NCBI RefSeq assembly: GCF_000365305.1
Contig: NZ_CM001841.1
Coordinates: 4,008,463-4,072,462, forward strand
DNA: 64,000 bases
Source of the DNA: Dickeya dianthicola NCPPB 453
Lineage (GTDB): Bacteria; Pseudomonadota; Gammaproteobacteria; Enterobacterales; Enterobacteriaceae
Direction: 5' to 3'
The stretch's first letter is position 1. Every line of letters starts with the position of its first letter. The position numbers were made by a program, and so were the translations under genes. The notes beneath the pieces were generated by a model. The model saw only the letters and a program-made list of their open reading frames with translations. It did no database searches and had not been told where the DNA came from. Below are positions 37,389 through 46,173 of this stretch, piece after piece.

Positions 37389-37466
37389 ATGAGTGAACGG
37401 CCTGACGCCGCCTTCCGGGAGGGCCGTTTTCTTTTCATCGATCTGCTTTTTCTTTTCATCACCTAA
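37389..37466 (+). CDS. Possible leader peptide upstream of nifF
   Basis: A 25-codon frame begins at ATG 37389, about 20 bases after the inferred nifF transcription start, with CAGGA 9 bases upstream. The product starts MSERPDAAFREGR and ends in a very hydrophobic FLFIDLLFLFIT. The hairpin at 37396-37428 lies inside it. Stop TAA is 14 bases before the nifF ATG. It may be a real leader or a chance frame over a terminator. Confidence 0.35.
   Translation: MSERPDAAFREGRFLFIDLLFLFIT
37396..37432 (+). terminator. Terminator-like hairpin between the nifF promoter and nifF
   Basis: AACGGCC / GGCCGTT form a 7-bp stem, with possible inner CCT/AGG pairing, followed by TTCTTTTC. This looks like an intrinsic terminator but sits in the transcribed leader of nifF, so it may attenuate nifF or mark the end of a lost gene. 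Confidence 0.55.
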
Positions 37467-37480
37467 TCAGGAGTACCGCT

Positions 37481-38011
37481 ATGGCGAACATTGGCATTTT
37501 CTTTGGCACCGATACCGGCAAAACCCGCAAGATAGCCAAACTGATTCATCAGAAACTGGGCGAGGCGGCGGACGCGCCGGTCAACATCAACCGCACCTCG
37601 CTGGAGACTTTTTTGTCCTACCCGGTGCTGCTGCTGGGCACCCCGACGCTGGGCGACGGCCAGCTACCCGGCATCGACGCCGGTTGCGAGGCGCCGTCCT
37701 GGCTGGAATTCGCCGGTGAACTGGCGGGCGCCGACCTGAAAGGGAAAACCGTCGCGTTGTTCGGGCTGGGGGATCAGCAAGGCTACCCGGACAATTTCGC
37801 CAGCGGCCTGAAACCGCTCTACGACGTAGTGACCGATTTAGGCGCGCGCGTGGTGGGCGACTGGCCGAGCGACGGCTACGAATTCAACGCCTCCGCCGCG
37901 TTGCAGGAAGACCGATTTGTCGGCCTGGTGCTGGACCAGGACAACCAGCACGACCTGACGGAACAGCGCCTCGACCACTGGCTGGCGCAAATCCGCTCCA
38001 TCATTCTGTAA
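37481..38011 (+). CDS. nifF: NifF, flavodoxin electron donor to nitrogenase
   Basis: A 176-residue long-chain flavodoxin that passes electrons from NifJ to NifH. The FMN phosphate loop is FFGTDTGKTRK at residues 7-17, and later GTPTLGDGQLPG, FGLGDQQGYPDNFASGL and DWPSDGYEFNAS form the isoalloxazine loops. CAGGAG lies 9 bases before the ATG. It is divergent from nifLA, as in Klebsiella. Confidence 0.96.
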   Translation: MANIGIFFGTDTGKTRKIAKLIHQKLGEAADAPVNINRTSLETFLSYPVLLLGTPTLGDGQLPGIDAGCEAPSWLEFAGELAGADLKGKTVALFGLGDQQGYPDNFASGLKPLYDVVTDLGARVVGDWPSDGYEFNASAALQEDRFVGLVLDQDNQHDLTEQRLDHWLAQIRSIIL

Positions 38012-38132
38012 TGCCGTGCGCCAGCCGGTGCCGTAGCCCCTTCATCCCACGTCATCCCTCCCGGCTTTTTCCCTGTCAGGGCAACAAGTCGGGTCGCCCG
38101 CGCCGGGCGGGTGTCGCTTCTTGCTTGAGAGT

Positions 38133-38300
38133 TTACTCACTGAGTCGCGTGTCCACTAATGGGGAGGATACCGGTATTCCCTCTGCGTTCGCCTTGTTAC
38201 GCCAGTAATAAAGGGTAGCTTCGGATATCCCTTCTTGCTGTGCAACAACGGATGTGCAACAACGGAGACGGTCATGTTGCAGGGCGGCAGTGATGTGGGG
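38133..38300 (-). pseudogene. IS3-type transposase OrfA fragment
   Basis: A short minus-strand stretch encodes VAQQEGISEATLYYWRNKANAEG, the helix-turn-helix segment of IS3-family OrfA proteins. Nothing of OrfB or the ends of the element remains. It lies directly beside the IS630-type remnant. Confidence 0.65.
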
Positions 38301-38337
38301 GCGGTAAGTCCAGAAACGTACCGACAGCAACTGGGAT

Positions 38338-39031
38338 TTGTATAATCAATCTGTCCAGGAAATCGTCCGCCACCCCCTGATGCAGAAAACCATTCATAAA
38401 ACCCGGGACAAGGATTATTCACGCAGACTGACCGCCATGTTGATGTTGCACGCAGGGAGCCGCGTCAGTGAGGTTGCCAGAACACTTTGCTGTGCCCGTT
38501 CATCTGTGGGCCGCTGGATTAACCGGTTCACTTTGTATGGTGCGCAAGGGCTGGTATCACTGCGTCCGGGCCGCGAACGTAGGTGGTCGTTTGAGCAAAT
38601 CTGCGCGTTGCTGGTACAGCTTGTTCGTCGTTCTCCCGGCGATTTTGGTTATCAGCGCTCTCGTTGGAGCACAGAACCTCTGGCAATAAAAATCAATGAG
38701 ATAACAGGATGCAAACTCCATCCCGGAACCATCCGGCGCGGGTTACCTTCTGCGGGTCTGGTATGGCGCAGAGCGGCTCCAACCCTACATATACGCGATC
38801 CGAAAAAAGAGGAAAAAATGGCAGCAATCCACAACGCGCTGGATGAATGTAGCGCTGCGCATCCCGTGTTTTACGAAGATGAGGTGGAGATTCATCTCAA
38901 TCCCAAAATTGGTGCTGACTGGCAGGAGCGTGGTCGGCAAAAACGCGTCCCCACGCCGGGTCAGAGTGCGTCATTTTATGGCATCGGCCAGTCCATTTCC
39001 CGGCAATAAACATGGGCTGGCTAAAGTGTAG
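38338..39031 (+). pseudogene. IS630-family transposase, internally deleted and frameshifted
   Basis: The frame from about 38380 encodes the IS630 N-terminus (MQKTIHKTRDKDYSRRLTAML, in part, VARTLCCARSSVGRWINRF, SPGDFGYQRSRWSTE) and the first catalytic region YEDEVEIHLNPKIGADWQ. After TPGQ it shifts: the +1 frame reads RHFMASASPFPGNKHGLAKV before a stop at 39031, which looks like the family's C-terminus. About 120 residues, including the later catalytic acids, are therefore missing. It cannot be active and lies between nifF and nifM. Confidence 0.75.
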
Positions 39032-39077
39032 CGGTATTAGGCGCAGCTATTTCCACTAAGGGCTTACCAGCGGTCTT

Positions 39078-39881
39078 CTACAGCGTCTGCAACCACCGAC
39101 GCTGGTGCCGACGCTGATGCTGCGACCGCAGATAATCGCCCGCTTTAGCCAGCGCCTCCGCCTCCGGCAGCGGCGCAGCCGGGCGAATCGCGTCGCAGCG
39201 CAGTAAATGCAGGCCCAACTCGGTTTCTACCGGCTCGCTCAACTCCCCCGCCGCCAGCGCGAACAGGCAACGCTCCAGCGCCGGGAACAACAGGCCGCGG
39301 CTGACCCAGCCCATCAGGCCGCCGTCCAGCGCGGTCGGGCAGTGGGAATGCCGCTGCGCCAGCGACGCGAAGCCGTCCGGTTCGGCGCGCAGTTGGCGCA
39401 GCACCCCGGCCATCTGTTGTTCGACCGCCGGGCGGTTATCATCGACGGTCAGCAACAGATGGCGGGTCAGCCGCTGTTCCGGCCGGCGGAAACGGTCGGC
39501 GTGCTGTTGATACCAGCGCTGAATCTCCGCCGGTTGCGGTTCATCAGCCTGTGCGCCGACGCTCGCCAGTTGCAGCTCCATCAACGTGTGATGCAGCACA
39601 ATGGCCTGCTGCTCACCGGCGGAAAACCCGGCGCAGACCAGTTCCTGCGCCAGTTGTTGCGCCACCTGCTGCAATTGCGCCGCCGTCGCCGTCAGCGATT
39701 GCCGGCGGGCCGCCGCCGTCACCGCCTGTTCCAGCGCCAGTTGGCGCAGCAGTTGACGCTCAAAGCGCGGCCGCTCCGGCTCAGGTAATTGCTCCGGCGC
39801 ACAATGCCAGCGGGTCTGCGCCAGCCGCAGGCGGCTAAAACGCTGCCAGGCCGGCGGCGCCATGCTGTCTCGCCCGGTCAT
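39078..39881 (-). CDS. nifM: NifM, peptidyl-prolyl isomerase needed for NifH maturation
   Basis: A 267-residue protein of the PpiC/parvulin type. The N-terminal helical part is rich in Gln and Leu. The parvulin domain lies at about residues 135-235 (RLTRHLLLTV, FASLAQRHSHCPTALDGGLMGWVSRG, LSEPVETELGLHLLRCD). It helps fold the Fe protein. ATG 39881 overlaps the nifZ stop by 4 bases. The length matches Klebsiella NifM. It is the last gene of nifUSVWZM and borders the IS remnants. Confidence 0.95.
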   Translation of the reverse strand: MTGRDSMAPPAWQRFSRLRLAQTRWHCAPEQLPEPERPRFERQLLRQLALEQAVTAAARRQSLTATAAQLQQVAQQLAQELVCAGFSAGEQQAIVLHHTLMELQLASVGAQADEPQPAEIQRWYQQHADRFRRPEQRLTRHLLLTVDDNRPAVEQQMAGVLRQLRAEPDGFASLAQRHSHCPTALDGGLMGWVSRGLLFPALERCLFALAAGELSEPVETELGLHLLRCDAIRPAAPLPEAEALAKAGDYLRSQHQRRHQRRWLQTL

Positions 39882-40321
39882 TGGTCCACCTCCAGGTTGC
39901 GCAGCGCCGATACCGGCACCTGAAACTGCCGCTCGCCGAACAACACGATGCAGCTGTCGCCCCGCGATCCTTGCCCGGTCGCCAGCACTTCGCCCTGCTG
40001 GTTGGCCGCCACCACGATGTCGCCGTTGATCGCCAGTGGCTGCACGCAATGCACCCGATCTCCGTACTGAAAATCTCCCGCCAGCCAGGGTCGATCGGCG
40101 TCGATCAGCTCTGACTCGCGGCAGCCGACGATCAGATCCTGATCGAGACAATGCACCTGATAGATAATTTGATCCTGCAAAAATACCCCCCACTCGCGCA
40201 CATACCCGACGCTGCCGCGGCGCACCAACAACTCGCCGCGCGCCCGGCCGGCAAACGTGCCGTCGTTGCGCAGCGCCCGCACCACCCGCACGGCATCGCC
40301 GCATTCAAACCTCGGCGTCAT
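39878..40321 (-). CDS. nifZ: NifZ, nitrogenase MoFe-protein P-cluster maturation
   Basis: A 147-residue NifZ. It carries the SH3-like NifZ region near its start (FECGDAVRVVRALRNDGTFAGRARGELLVRRGSVGYVREWG in part) and a second similar half (FQYGDRVHCVQPLAINGDIVVAA). NifZ assists formation of the second P-cluster pair of NifDK. The start overlaps the end of nifW by 17 bases and its stop overlaps nifM. Confidence 0.93.
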   Translation of the reverse strand: MTPRFECGDAVRVVRALRNDGTFAGRARGELLVRRGSVGYVREWGVFLQDQIIYQVHCLDQDLIVGCRESELIDADRPWLAGDFQYGDRVHCVQPLAINGDIVVAANQQGEVLATGQGSRGDSCIVLFGERQFQVPVSALRNLEVDQ

Positions 40322-40574
40322 CGCGGCCTCCCTTCACCCAGTGTTGATAGCTCTCCGCCAGCAGCCGCCGCGCCAACTGCCAGTCAGCGTTCGGCGCATC
40401 GTCCAGCGCGTTGCGCAGCGGCACCGCCGCCATCAATCGACGGTGAAACTCGCGCAGCACCGGCACCTGGCGCCGTCTCAGTTGGTCGGCGTCGTACGGC
40501 ACGTCAAAAAAGGCAAAAAAGGCCTCGGCGCCCTGCAATGCCTGTACCCCCGGCAAACGGTAGAACCATTCCAT
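40305..40574 (-). CDS. nifW: NifW, nitrogenase-stabilising protein
   Basis: An 89-residue NifW. The sequence MEWFYRLPGVQALQGAEAFFAFFDVPYD (first part) is the family signature, with YQHWVKGG near the C-terminus. NifW binds the MoFe protein and helps protect or mature it. ATG 40574 is 4 bases after the nifV stop. The longer frame upstream lies inside nifV and is not used. Confidence 0.93.
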   Translation of the reverse strand: MEWFYRLPGVQALQGAEAFFAFFDVPYDADQLRRRQVPVLREFHRRLMAAVPLRNALDDAPNADWQLARRLLAESYQHWVKGGRDDAEV

Positions 40575-40578
40575 CGCC

Positions 40579-41727
40579 TCACCCTCCCTGACAGCGCAAC
40601 GCGCGATCGTCGCCGAACAGATCCTGATAGATCTGCCGCAGTTCGTTATCCTGCGGGTTACGCTTGCCGTTTTCCGCGAACAGGCGCACCGCGTCGAGCA
40701 GCGCATCGACCTGCGGCGCGTCCAGCCCATAGCCCAGACGGGCGAACACGCCGCCCACCGCCTGACGGCCGGAATGTTTGCCCAGCACCAGCCGGAACTC
40801 CCGCCCCATCAGGTGCGGATCGATACCCTGATAGCTTTCCCGGTCATGCAGCAGCGCCGCCACGTGTACCCCGGACTCATGGGTGAACACCTGCTCCCCC
40901 ACCAGCGGTTGTTGCCTATCGATCGGCCGCTGCGCTGCGCTGGCCACCTGTTGACACAACGCAGGCAAGCGCTCGAAACGAATGCCGCTTGCTCGCCCGA
41001 GACAGCGCTGCAACCCGAGCGCCACCGACTCCAGCGCCGCGTTGCCCGCCCGTTCGCCCAATCCCAGCACGGTGGTGTTGACGTGGGTGGCTCCCGCCCG
41101 CACCGCCGCCAACGTGTTGGCGGTCGCCAGCCCCAGATCGTTATGGGCATGCATCTCAATCTCGCCGGGCCAGCACTGGCGCAGCGCCTGAATCCGGTCA
41201 TGGGTGGCGAACGGGTCCAGCACCCCCAGCGTATCGGCGAAGCGCAGCCGCTCCGCACCCGCCGCCTGCGCCGTCTGCGCCAGTTGACGCAGCGCCGCGT
41301 CGCTGGCGCGCGAGGCGTCTTCACACCCGATGCTCACCCGCAGCCCGTACCGACGCGCCAGCGCAATCAACGCCGTCAGCCGCGGCAACAGCGCGGAAAG
41401 CGGCTGACGCAGTTTCTGCTGGCGCAGCCGATCGGACGACGGCACCGAAATATCGACCCAGTCCATACCCAGATCGGCGCTCTGGCGGATTTCGTCCTCG
41501 TTCATCCGGCACCAGGCCATCATCACCATGCCCGGCAGCCGCCGTCTCACCAGCGCCATGCGCGAGCGCTCTTCCGCCCCCATCGCCGGGGTGCCGACCT
41601 CCAACGCCGGCACGCCCGCTTCCGCCAGCGCCTCGGCAATCGCCAGCTTTTCACTGGCGCGAAACGCCACCCCAGGGCTTTGTTCGCCGTCGCGCAGGGT
41701 GGTGTCGTTAATGATCACCGCATCCAT
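40579..41727 (-). CDS. nifV: NifV, homocitrate synthase
   Basis: A 382-residue enzyme of the isopropylmalate/homocitrate synthase family. It condenses acetyl-CoA and 2-oxoglutarate to homocitrate, the organic ligand of FeMo-co. It starts [21 protein letters not shown]; the metal-binding [17 protein letters not shown] and the [14 protein letters not shown] segment follow. The C-terminal subdomain includes [13 protein letters not shown] and GKHSGRQAV. It is 11 bases after nifS. Confidence 0.96.
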   Translation of the reverse strand: MDAVIINDTTLRDGEQSPGVAFRASEKLAIAEALAEAGVPALEVGTPAMGAEERSRMALVRRRLPGMVMMAWCRMNEDEIRQSADLGMDWVDISVPSSDRLRQQKLRQPLSALLPRLTALIALARRYGLRVSIGCEDASRASDAALRQLAQTAQAAGAERLRFADTLGVLDPFATHDRIQALRQCWPGEIEMHAHNDLGLATANTLAAVRAGATHVNTTVLGLGERAGNAALESVALGLQRCLGRASGIRFERLPALCQQVASAAQRPIDRQQPLVGEQVFTHESGVHVAALLHDRESYQGIDPHLMGREFRLVLGKHSGRQAVGGVFARLGYGLDAPQVDALLDAVRLFAENGKRNPQDNELRQIYQDLFGDDRALRCQGG

Positions 41728-41738
41728 CGTCGCGCCCC

Positions 41739-42983
41739 TTAACCGTAGGTCGGCGCGAACGCCGCCCCGGCCAGCGCCGCCGGTTTGTCTTGCTGCCAGT
41801 AAGGCGACAGCGTTCTTAGCCGAGCGATAATCGGCGGCAACTGTTCAATGACGTAATCGATCTCCTTTTCGCGGGTATAGCGCGACAGCGAGAAACGGAT
41901 GCTGCCGTGGGCGGCGGTATAGGGAATGTCCATCGCCCGCATCACGTGCGACGGCTCCAGCGAGCCGGAGGTGCAGGCGCTGCCGCTGGAGGCGGCGATG
42001 CCGACATGGTTCATCAGCAACAAAATCGCCTCCCCTTCGATGAATTCGAACGCCATATTGAGGGTATTGGGGGTACGCGGCTGCCCGTCGCCCATCACCA
42101 TCACGCTGGGAATGCGCCGGGCCAGCTCGTGCTGCAAGGTATCGCGCAGCGGCGCCACGGCCGCAGTCATCATCGGCAAGTGTACTTCCGCCAGTTCGCA
42201 GGCGCTGCCCATCCCGACAATCCCGGCGATATTTTCCGTGCCGGCGCGGCGGCCGCGTTCCTGATGCCCGCCGCGCAGCAGCGGACGAAAACGGGTGTTG
42301 CGGCGCAGATACAGGCAGCCGACCCCTTTCGGGCCGTGGATCTTGTGCGCCGAACAGGAGAGCATGTCGATGTCGGTGGCGGACAGCGCCATCGGCGTCT
42401 TGCCTACCGCCTGTACCGCGTCGCAGTGGAACAATATGCCGTGCTCATGCGCCAGCGCCGCCATCTCCGGCACCGGGAACAGCACCCCGGTTTCATTGTT
42501 GGCCCACATCACGCTGACCAGCGCGACGCGATCGCTCAGTAAACGACGGTACTCCGCCAGATCCAGCGCGCCTTGCGGCGACACCGCCAGCCGGTGGATG
42601 GTATAGCCCTGCCGCGCCAGATGCTCGCACACCTCCAGCGTGGCCGGATGCTCCACCGCGGTGGTGATGATTTCGCGCCGTTCCGGCGCCAGATTCACCG
42701 CGGAGTAAATCGCGCTAGAAGTGGCTTCGGTGGCGCAGGAGGTAAACAGGATCTCGCTGTCATAGCGCGCCCCCAGCAGGCTGGCGACCTGCTGGCGCGC
42801 CCGCTCCAGCGCGCCGCGACACGGCGTGCCGAAATCGTGAATCGACGACGGGTTGCCGTAGTGTTCGGTCAGAAACGGCAGCATCGCTTCCAGCACCATC
42901 GGGTCAAGCCGGGTGGTGGCGTTGTTGTCCAGATAGATTTTTTTGTCCGGACCGCTTTTTTTGTCTGGATAAACATTGTTCAT
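41739..42983 (-). CDS. nifS: NifS, cysteine desulfurase
   Basis: A 414-residue PLP enzyme that supplies sulfur for nitrogenase iron-sulfur clusters on NifU. Visible motifs are [28 protein letters not shown], the PLP lysine in [14 protein letters not shown] and the catalytic cysteine in [16 protein letters not shown]. The N-terminus carries an extra duplicated DKKSGPDKK from a 21-bp tandem repeat. ATG 42983 lies 35 bases after the nifU stop. Confidence 0.97.
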   Translation of the reverse strand: MNNVYPDKKSGPDKKIYLDNNATTRLDPMVLEAMLPFLTEHYGNPSSIHDFGTPCRGALERARQQVASLLGARYDSEILFTSCATEATSSAIYSAVNLAPERREIITTAVEHPATLEVCEHLARQGYTIHRLAVSPQGALDLAEYRRLLSDRVALVSVMWANNETGVLFPVPEMAALAHEHGILFHCDAVQAVGKTPMALSATDIDMLSCSAHKIHGPKGVGCLYLRRNTRFRPLLRGGHQERGRRAGTENIAGIVGMGSACELAEVHLPMMTAAVAPLRDTLQHELARRIPSVMVMGDGQPRTPNTLNMAFEFIEGEAILLLMNHVGIAASSGSACTSGSLEPSHVMRAMDIPYTAAHGSIRFSLSRYTREKEIDYVIEQLPPIIARLRTLSPYWQQDKPAALAGAAFAPTYG

Positions 42984-43018
42984 GGTTTTTTCCTCATGCC
43001 TGTCTGCCTGACGGCTAT

Positions 43019-43864
43019 TTATGCCGCCACCACGTCCATATACTGCCCGGTGCGTTCCACCAGCTTCTGTTGCAGCCAGGCCAGCGTCATATCGGTCATC
43101 ATGCAACCGCTGCAACTGCCGGACAGGCTCACCGTGACCTGACGCTCGCTGACATTCACCAGCGACATATCGCCGCCGTCGGCCTGAATGTGCGGCCGCA
43201 GTTCCGCCACCGCCTCCGCCACCTGCTGCCAGCGCGCATCCTTTACTACTATTGCCGTCACCGCAGGTATCGCCGCCGCAGCCGGCGTCGCCTCGTGTTC
43301 GCTCAGGATCTGCGCCAGCGCCAGCTCGATCTTTTCATGACAGGCGCTGCAACCGCCACCCGCTTTGGTGTAGTGGATCACCTCCTGCAACGTCGTCAGG
43401 CCGTTGGCCACCACCGCGCGGCGGATTTGCCCTTCATCCACCGCAAAGCACTTACAGATCAGCGCCCCTTCCTCGTGATCGTCCTCCAGCGTTTCGCCGC
43501 GGTAGTTGGCGATCGCCACCCGCAACGCTTCCTGCCCCATTACCGAACAATGCATTTTTTCCGGCGGCAGGCCGTCGAGATAATCGGCAATCTGCTGGTT
43601 GGTGACCTGTTCCGCTTCCCGCAGGGTGCGGCCGATGATCAGCTCCGTTAGCGCCGAAGACGACGCGATGGCGCTGCCGCAGCCGAAAGTCTGGAACCCG
43701 GCGTCAAGGATGGTTTCGCTGTCCGGGTCGACGCGCAGCATCAGCCGCAGGGCATCGCCGCAGCTGAGCGAACCGACATCGCCGACGGCGTTGGCCTCCG
43801 CCACCACCCGTGCATTGCGGGGATTAAAAAAATGGTCTTTCACTTTCTCGGAATAGTTCCACAT
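43019..43864 (-). CDS. nifU: NifU, iron-sulfur cluster scaffold
   Basis: A 281-residue modular scaffold. The IscU-like domain has Cys35 (SLSCGD), Cys62 (TFGCGSA) and Cys106 (KMHCSVMG). The central [2Fe-2S] domain has ICKCF and the [10 protein letters not shown] pair. The C-terminal NfU domain has the SGSCSGCMM cluster site. The hinge before it ([14 protein letters not shown]) is Ala/Pro-rich. It is the first gene of nifUSVWZM, with a sigma-54 promoter 92-107 bases upstream of its start. Confidence 0.97.
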   Translation of the reverse strand: MWNYSEKVKDHFFNPRNARVVAEANAVGDVGSLSCGDALRLMLRVDPDSETILDAGFQTFGCGSAIASSSALTELIIGRTLREAEQVTNQQIADYLDGLPPEKMHCSVMGQEALRVAIANYRGETLEDDHEEGALICKCFAVDEGQIRRAVVANGLTTLQEVIHYTKAGGGCSACHEKIELALAQILSEHEATPAAAAIPAVTAIVVKDARWQQVAEAVAELRPHIQADGGDMSLVNVSERQVTVSLSGSCSGCMMTDMTLAWLQQKLVERTGQYMDVVAA

Positions 43865-43955
43865 CTGCTCTGCTCCCTACTGAATGGGTGAAAACGCCGG
43901 GCACCCAGCCGCCCGTCGCTCACGCGCGTTGCATGTTCTGAGTAAGCAGAGTCAG

Positions 43956-43971
43956 AGCAAATGTGATGCCA
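43956..43971 (-). promoter_or_regulatory. Sigma-54 promoter of nifUSVWZM
   Basis: On the minus strand TGGCATCACATTTGCT has GG-N10-GC and intact TTGCT and TGGCA boxes. The nifU start lies about 80 bases downstream of the expected start point. Confidence 0.88.
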
Positions 43972-44055
43972 GTCACATAAATAAATGCAGATCAACGAGA
44001 TAGCGGCGATGGCCGATAAAGAAACCGCAACGAATGTCGCGGTTTATGTCGGTTT

Positions 44056-44071
44056 TGTTAGAGAGGTGACA
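44056..44071. promoter_or_regulatory. NifA upstream activator site 1 for nifU
   Basis: TGTTAGAGAGGTGACA fits TGT-N10-ACA and lies about 90 bases upstream of the nifU -24 box. Confidence 0.75.
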
Positions 44072-44097
44072 CTAAACGGCTGGAACAGGGACGTACA

Positions 44098-44113
44098 TGT
44101 GAATACGCGCACA
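44098..44113. promoter_or_regulatory. NifA upstream activator site 2 for nifU
   Basis: TGTGAATACGCGCACA fits TGT-N10-ACA. It is 42 bp, four helical turns, further upstream than site 1, so both would face the same side of the DNA. Confidence 0.7.
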
Positions 44114-44181
44114 GATACCCGCTAACCGCCTCGGTCACGGCGTTCAACGGTCGGATTCACCTGTCAAACAATAGGAAAAGC

Positions 44182-44317
44182 TATGCCCGAAATAATTCGA
44201 GTTGCAGGACAACACGATCGCGTGTTGAACAACGCCATACGTTGGCCCTTCAGGGGCAAGGCTCATGACGAGCCTTGTAACGCGGCAACCGGGTAAATCC
44301 CCAAAAGCTGACACAAC
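44182..44317. repeat. ERIC-like palindromic repeat between nifX and nifU
   Basis: The left end (TATGCCCGAAATAATTCGAG...GTTGCAGG) matches the element at 14485. Inside are two hairpins, AACACG-ATCG-CGTGTT and AAGGCTC-ATGAC-GAGCCTT, then GTAAATCCCCAAAAGCT, which resembles the ERIC left arm. The right end is missing or diverged. It ends about 7 bases before the nifX stop. Confidence 0.65.
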
Positions 44318-44323
44318 CCTCAC

Positions 44324-44791
44324 TCACAACACATCATCCTCCTCGCTCCACTCCTGTTCGGCGATCAGCCGTTCGAAACGATCAGGGTCGCGCTGGCGGC
44401 GGGCGACGCGCTGCTCGTCGTCGTGCCAGCACTGTTGAATTTGTTGCAGCAGTTGGGCGATCGGCGTATCGGCCGGTACGCGCACCGCCCGCACGCCCAC
44501 TTGCAGCAACTGGCGGAACACGGCGTCGCCAATCGCCACGCAATACAGCGTGACGCAATCTTCCAGCGCGTCGATACGGCAGGTGAGTTTGTCGGCCTGA
44601 TGACCGTGGCGCACGTTGAAGTCCGCCACTTTCAGCAGCGTGACCTGATCTTCCTTTACGCCGTAGATCACCAGCCGGGGCGTGGCGCCAAAGTGTTGAT
44701 CGACATGGTGATAGTCAGAACTGGCGAACGCCACCTTCATTGACCAGACGCCGGCGCTGATGGCGCTGAGATGCCGGTTAACATGCTGCAT
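44324..44791 (-). CDS. nifX: NifX, FeMo-cofactor precursor carrier
   Basis: A 155-residue NifX, which binds NifB-co and VK-cluster intermediates on their way to NifEN. The conserved part is MKVAFASSDYHHVDQHFGATPRLVIYGV, in part, then ALEDCVTLYCVAIGDAVFRQLLQVGVRAVRVPADTPI. ATG 44791 gives the same N-terminal extension as Klebsiella NifX and overlaps nifN by 14 bases. The C-terminus is acidic (EQEWSEEDD). Confidence 0.95.
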   Translation of the reverse strand: MQHVNRHLSAISAGVWSMKVAFASSDYHHVDQHFGATPRLVIYGVKEDQVTLLKVADFNVRHGHQADKLTCRIDALEDCVTLYCVAIGDAVFRQLLQVGVRAVRVPADTPIAQLLQQIQQCWHDDEQRVARRQRDPDRFERLIAEQEWSEEDDVL

Positions 44792-46163
44792 GACTCGCCT
44801 CCTGACGCGGCGGCAGCGCAAACTGCTGCTTGAGCGGCGAGTGGTAAACCGGCTGGTGATGATGGCGCGCCAGCATCAGGTTCGCCAGTTCAAACAGGGT
44901 GTCGCGCATACCGGCATAGCCTTGACGCGGGCGGCGGAACTCGCCGATTTTATCGAAGATAGGAAACCCGGCGCGGATCAGCGGCATGTCGAACTGTTCC
45001 GCCAGGTCGGCGGCGTGGGAATTGGACACCAGTATGTCGGCCGGGTTGTCGCACAGTTGATCCTGCAAATCTTCCAGATCGCCTATCAGCACCTGCTCCA
45101 CCGGCAACGCCGCCAGGCTCGGCTGGTTGACCGGCGCCACCACCGGCCCCGGCGTCATCCCCTGGCTGAGGGCGAAGTCGCACCAGCCCGCCAGCAGATC
45201 GCCTTCCGCCGCCAGCGCCATGCGCCGCCCTTGCAGCCACATATGGCAGTCGATCATCGCGTCCTGCAACTGGCCGCGCTGACGATCGATCCACGCCGGT
45301 ACGTCGCGCCCGGCCAGCTGTTGCAGATGCTGGATGAAGCAGTCCATGTTCTCCAGCGTCATCAAATGCGGCAGGCTGAGCGACTGGCCGCGGCTGCGCA
45401 TCGCCAGTAAGCTGGCCGCGCGGCTCAGCGACATGCCGATGGCGACGGTGCTCAGGCTTTGCCCCATCTGCTCGATGCCGCGCAACGGCGTGCCGCCCTG
45501 CGTCACCGCCTGAAAATCGCCGCCGGCGAGATGCCCGTCCAGCGACTGCGAGAGATCCGGCAAGATCACCGGCTGCAAGCCGAACGCTTCGACGTAACTG
45601 CGGATAAGCTCGATATCACCGGGATTGAGCAGATGACTCAGCAGCAGGTTGACGCGCCGGTTGCGCATCCCCGCCGGCGGTTTGTCCGGCACCCACTGCT
45701 GGACAACGCTCTCCACCACCGCGCTGAAGCCATTCTCCAGCGATCCGTAAAAATCCGGCGTGTTGACCGTCAGGATCGCCACCGATTTAAAGCGCGGATA
45801 GTCGTTGCGGAACTGCCGCACCGCCCCCGCCATATCGCTGCCTTGCGCCTCGGACAGCCCGGTGCTGACCAGCACGATAGCCTTTGGCGTATTGCGCTGG
45901 CACAGCGTGGCAAGCGCGGTGAAGATGTTGTCGTCCGCCCCCATGATGGTGGTGGTCGGGTCCATCGCGGTGGACTGCAACGGGATCGGCTCATGAAAAT
46001 GCTGGATGAAAAATACCTTGGCGAAGGCGCAGCAGCCCTGCGCGCCATGCACCAGCGGAATGCTGTGCTCGATACCCTGAGCGGCCAGAATCGCCCCCAG
46101 CGGCTGCCCGCTTTTAATCGGGCTGGTCGCCAGCGGTTTTTTACTGCGAATCACCTGTGCCAT
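44778..46163 (-). CDS. nifN: NifN, FeMo-cofactor scaffold beta subunit
   Basis: A 461-residue homologue of NifK. Key segments are KSGQPLGAILAAQGIEHSIPLVHGAQGCCAFAK (split; the GAQGCC cysteine is the cluster ligand), MDPTTTIMGADDNIFTAL and VSTGLSEAQGSDM. With NifE it forms the NifEN scaffold on which NifB-co is converted to FeMo-co. It starts 10 bases after the nifE stop. Confidence 0.96.
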   Translation of the reverse strand: MAQVIRSKKPLATSPIKSGQPLGAILAAQGIEHSIPLVHGAQGCCAFAKVFFIQHFHEPIPLQSTAMDPTTTIMGADDNIFTALATLCQRNTPKAIVLVSTGLSEAQGSDMAGAVRQFRNDYPRFKSVAILTVNTPDFYGSLENGFSAVVESVVQQWVPDKPPAGMRNRRVNLLLSHLLNPGDIELIRSYVEAFGLQPVILPDLSQSLDGHLAGGDFQAVTQGGTPLRGIEQMGQSLSTVAIGMSLSRAASLLAMRSRGQSLSLPHLMTLENMDCFIQHLQQLAGRDVPAWIDRQRGQLQDAMIDCHMWLQGRRMALAAEGDLLAGWCDFALSQGMTPGPVVAPVNQPSLAALPVEQVLIGDLEDLQDQLCDNPADILVSNSHAADLAEQFDMPLIRAGFPIFDKIGEFRRPRQGYAGMRDTLFELANLMLARHHHQPVYHSPLKQQFALPPRQEASHAAC

Positions 46164-46173
46164 CGGTTGTTCC

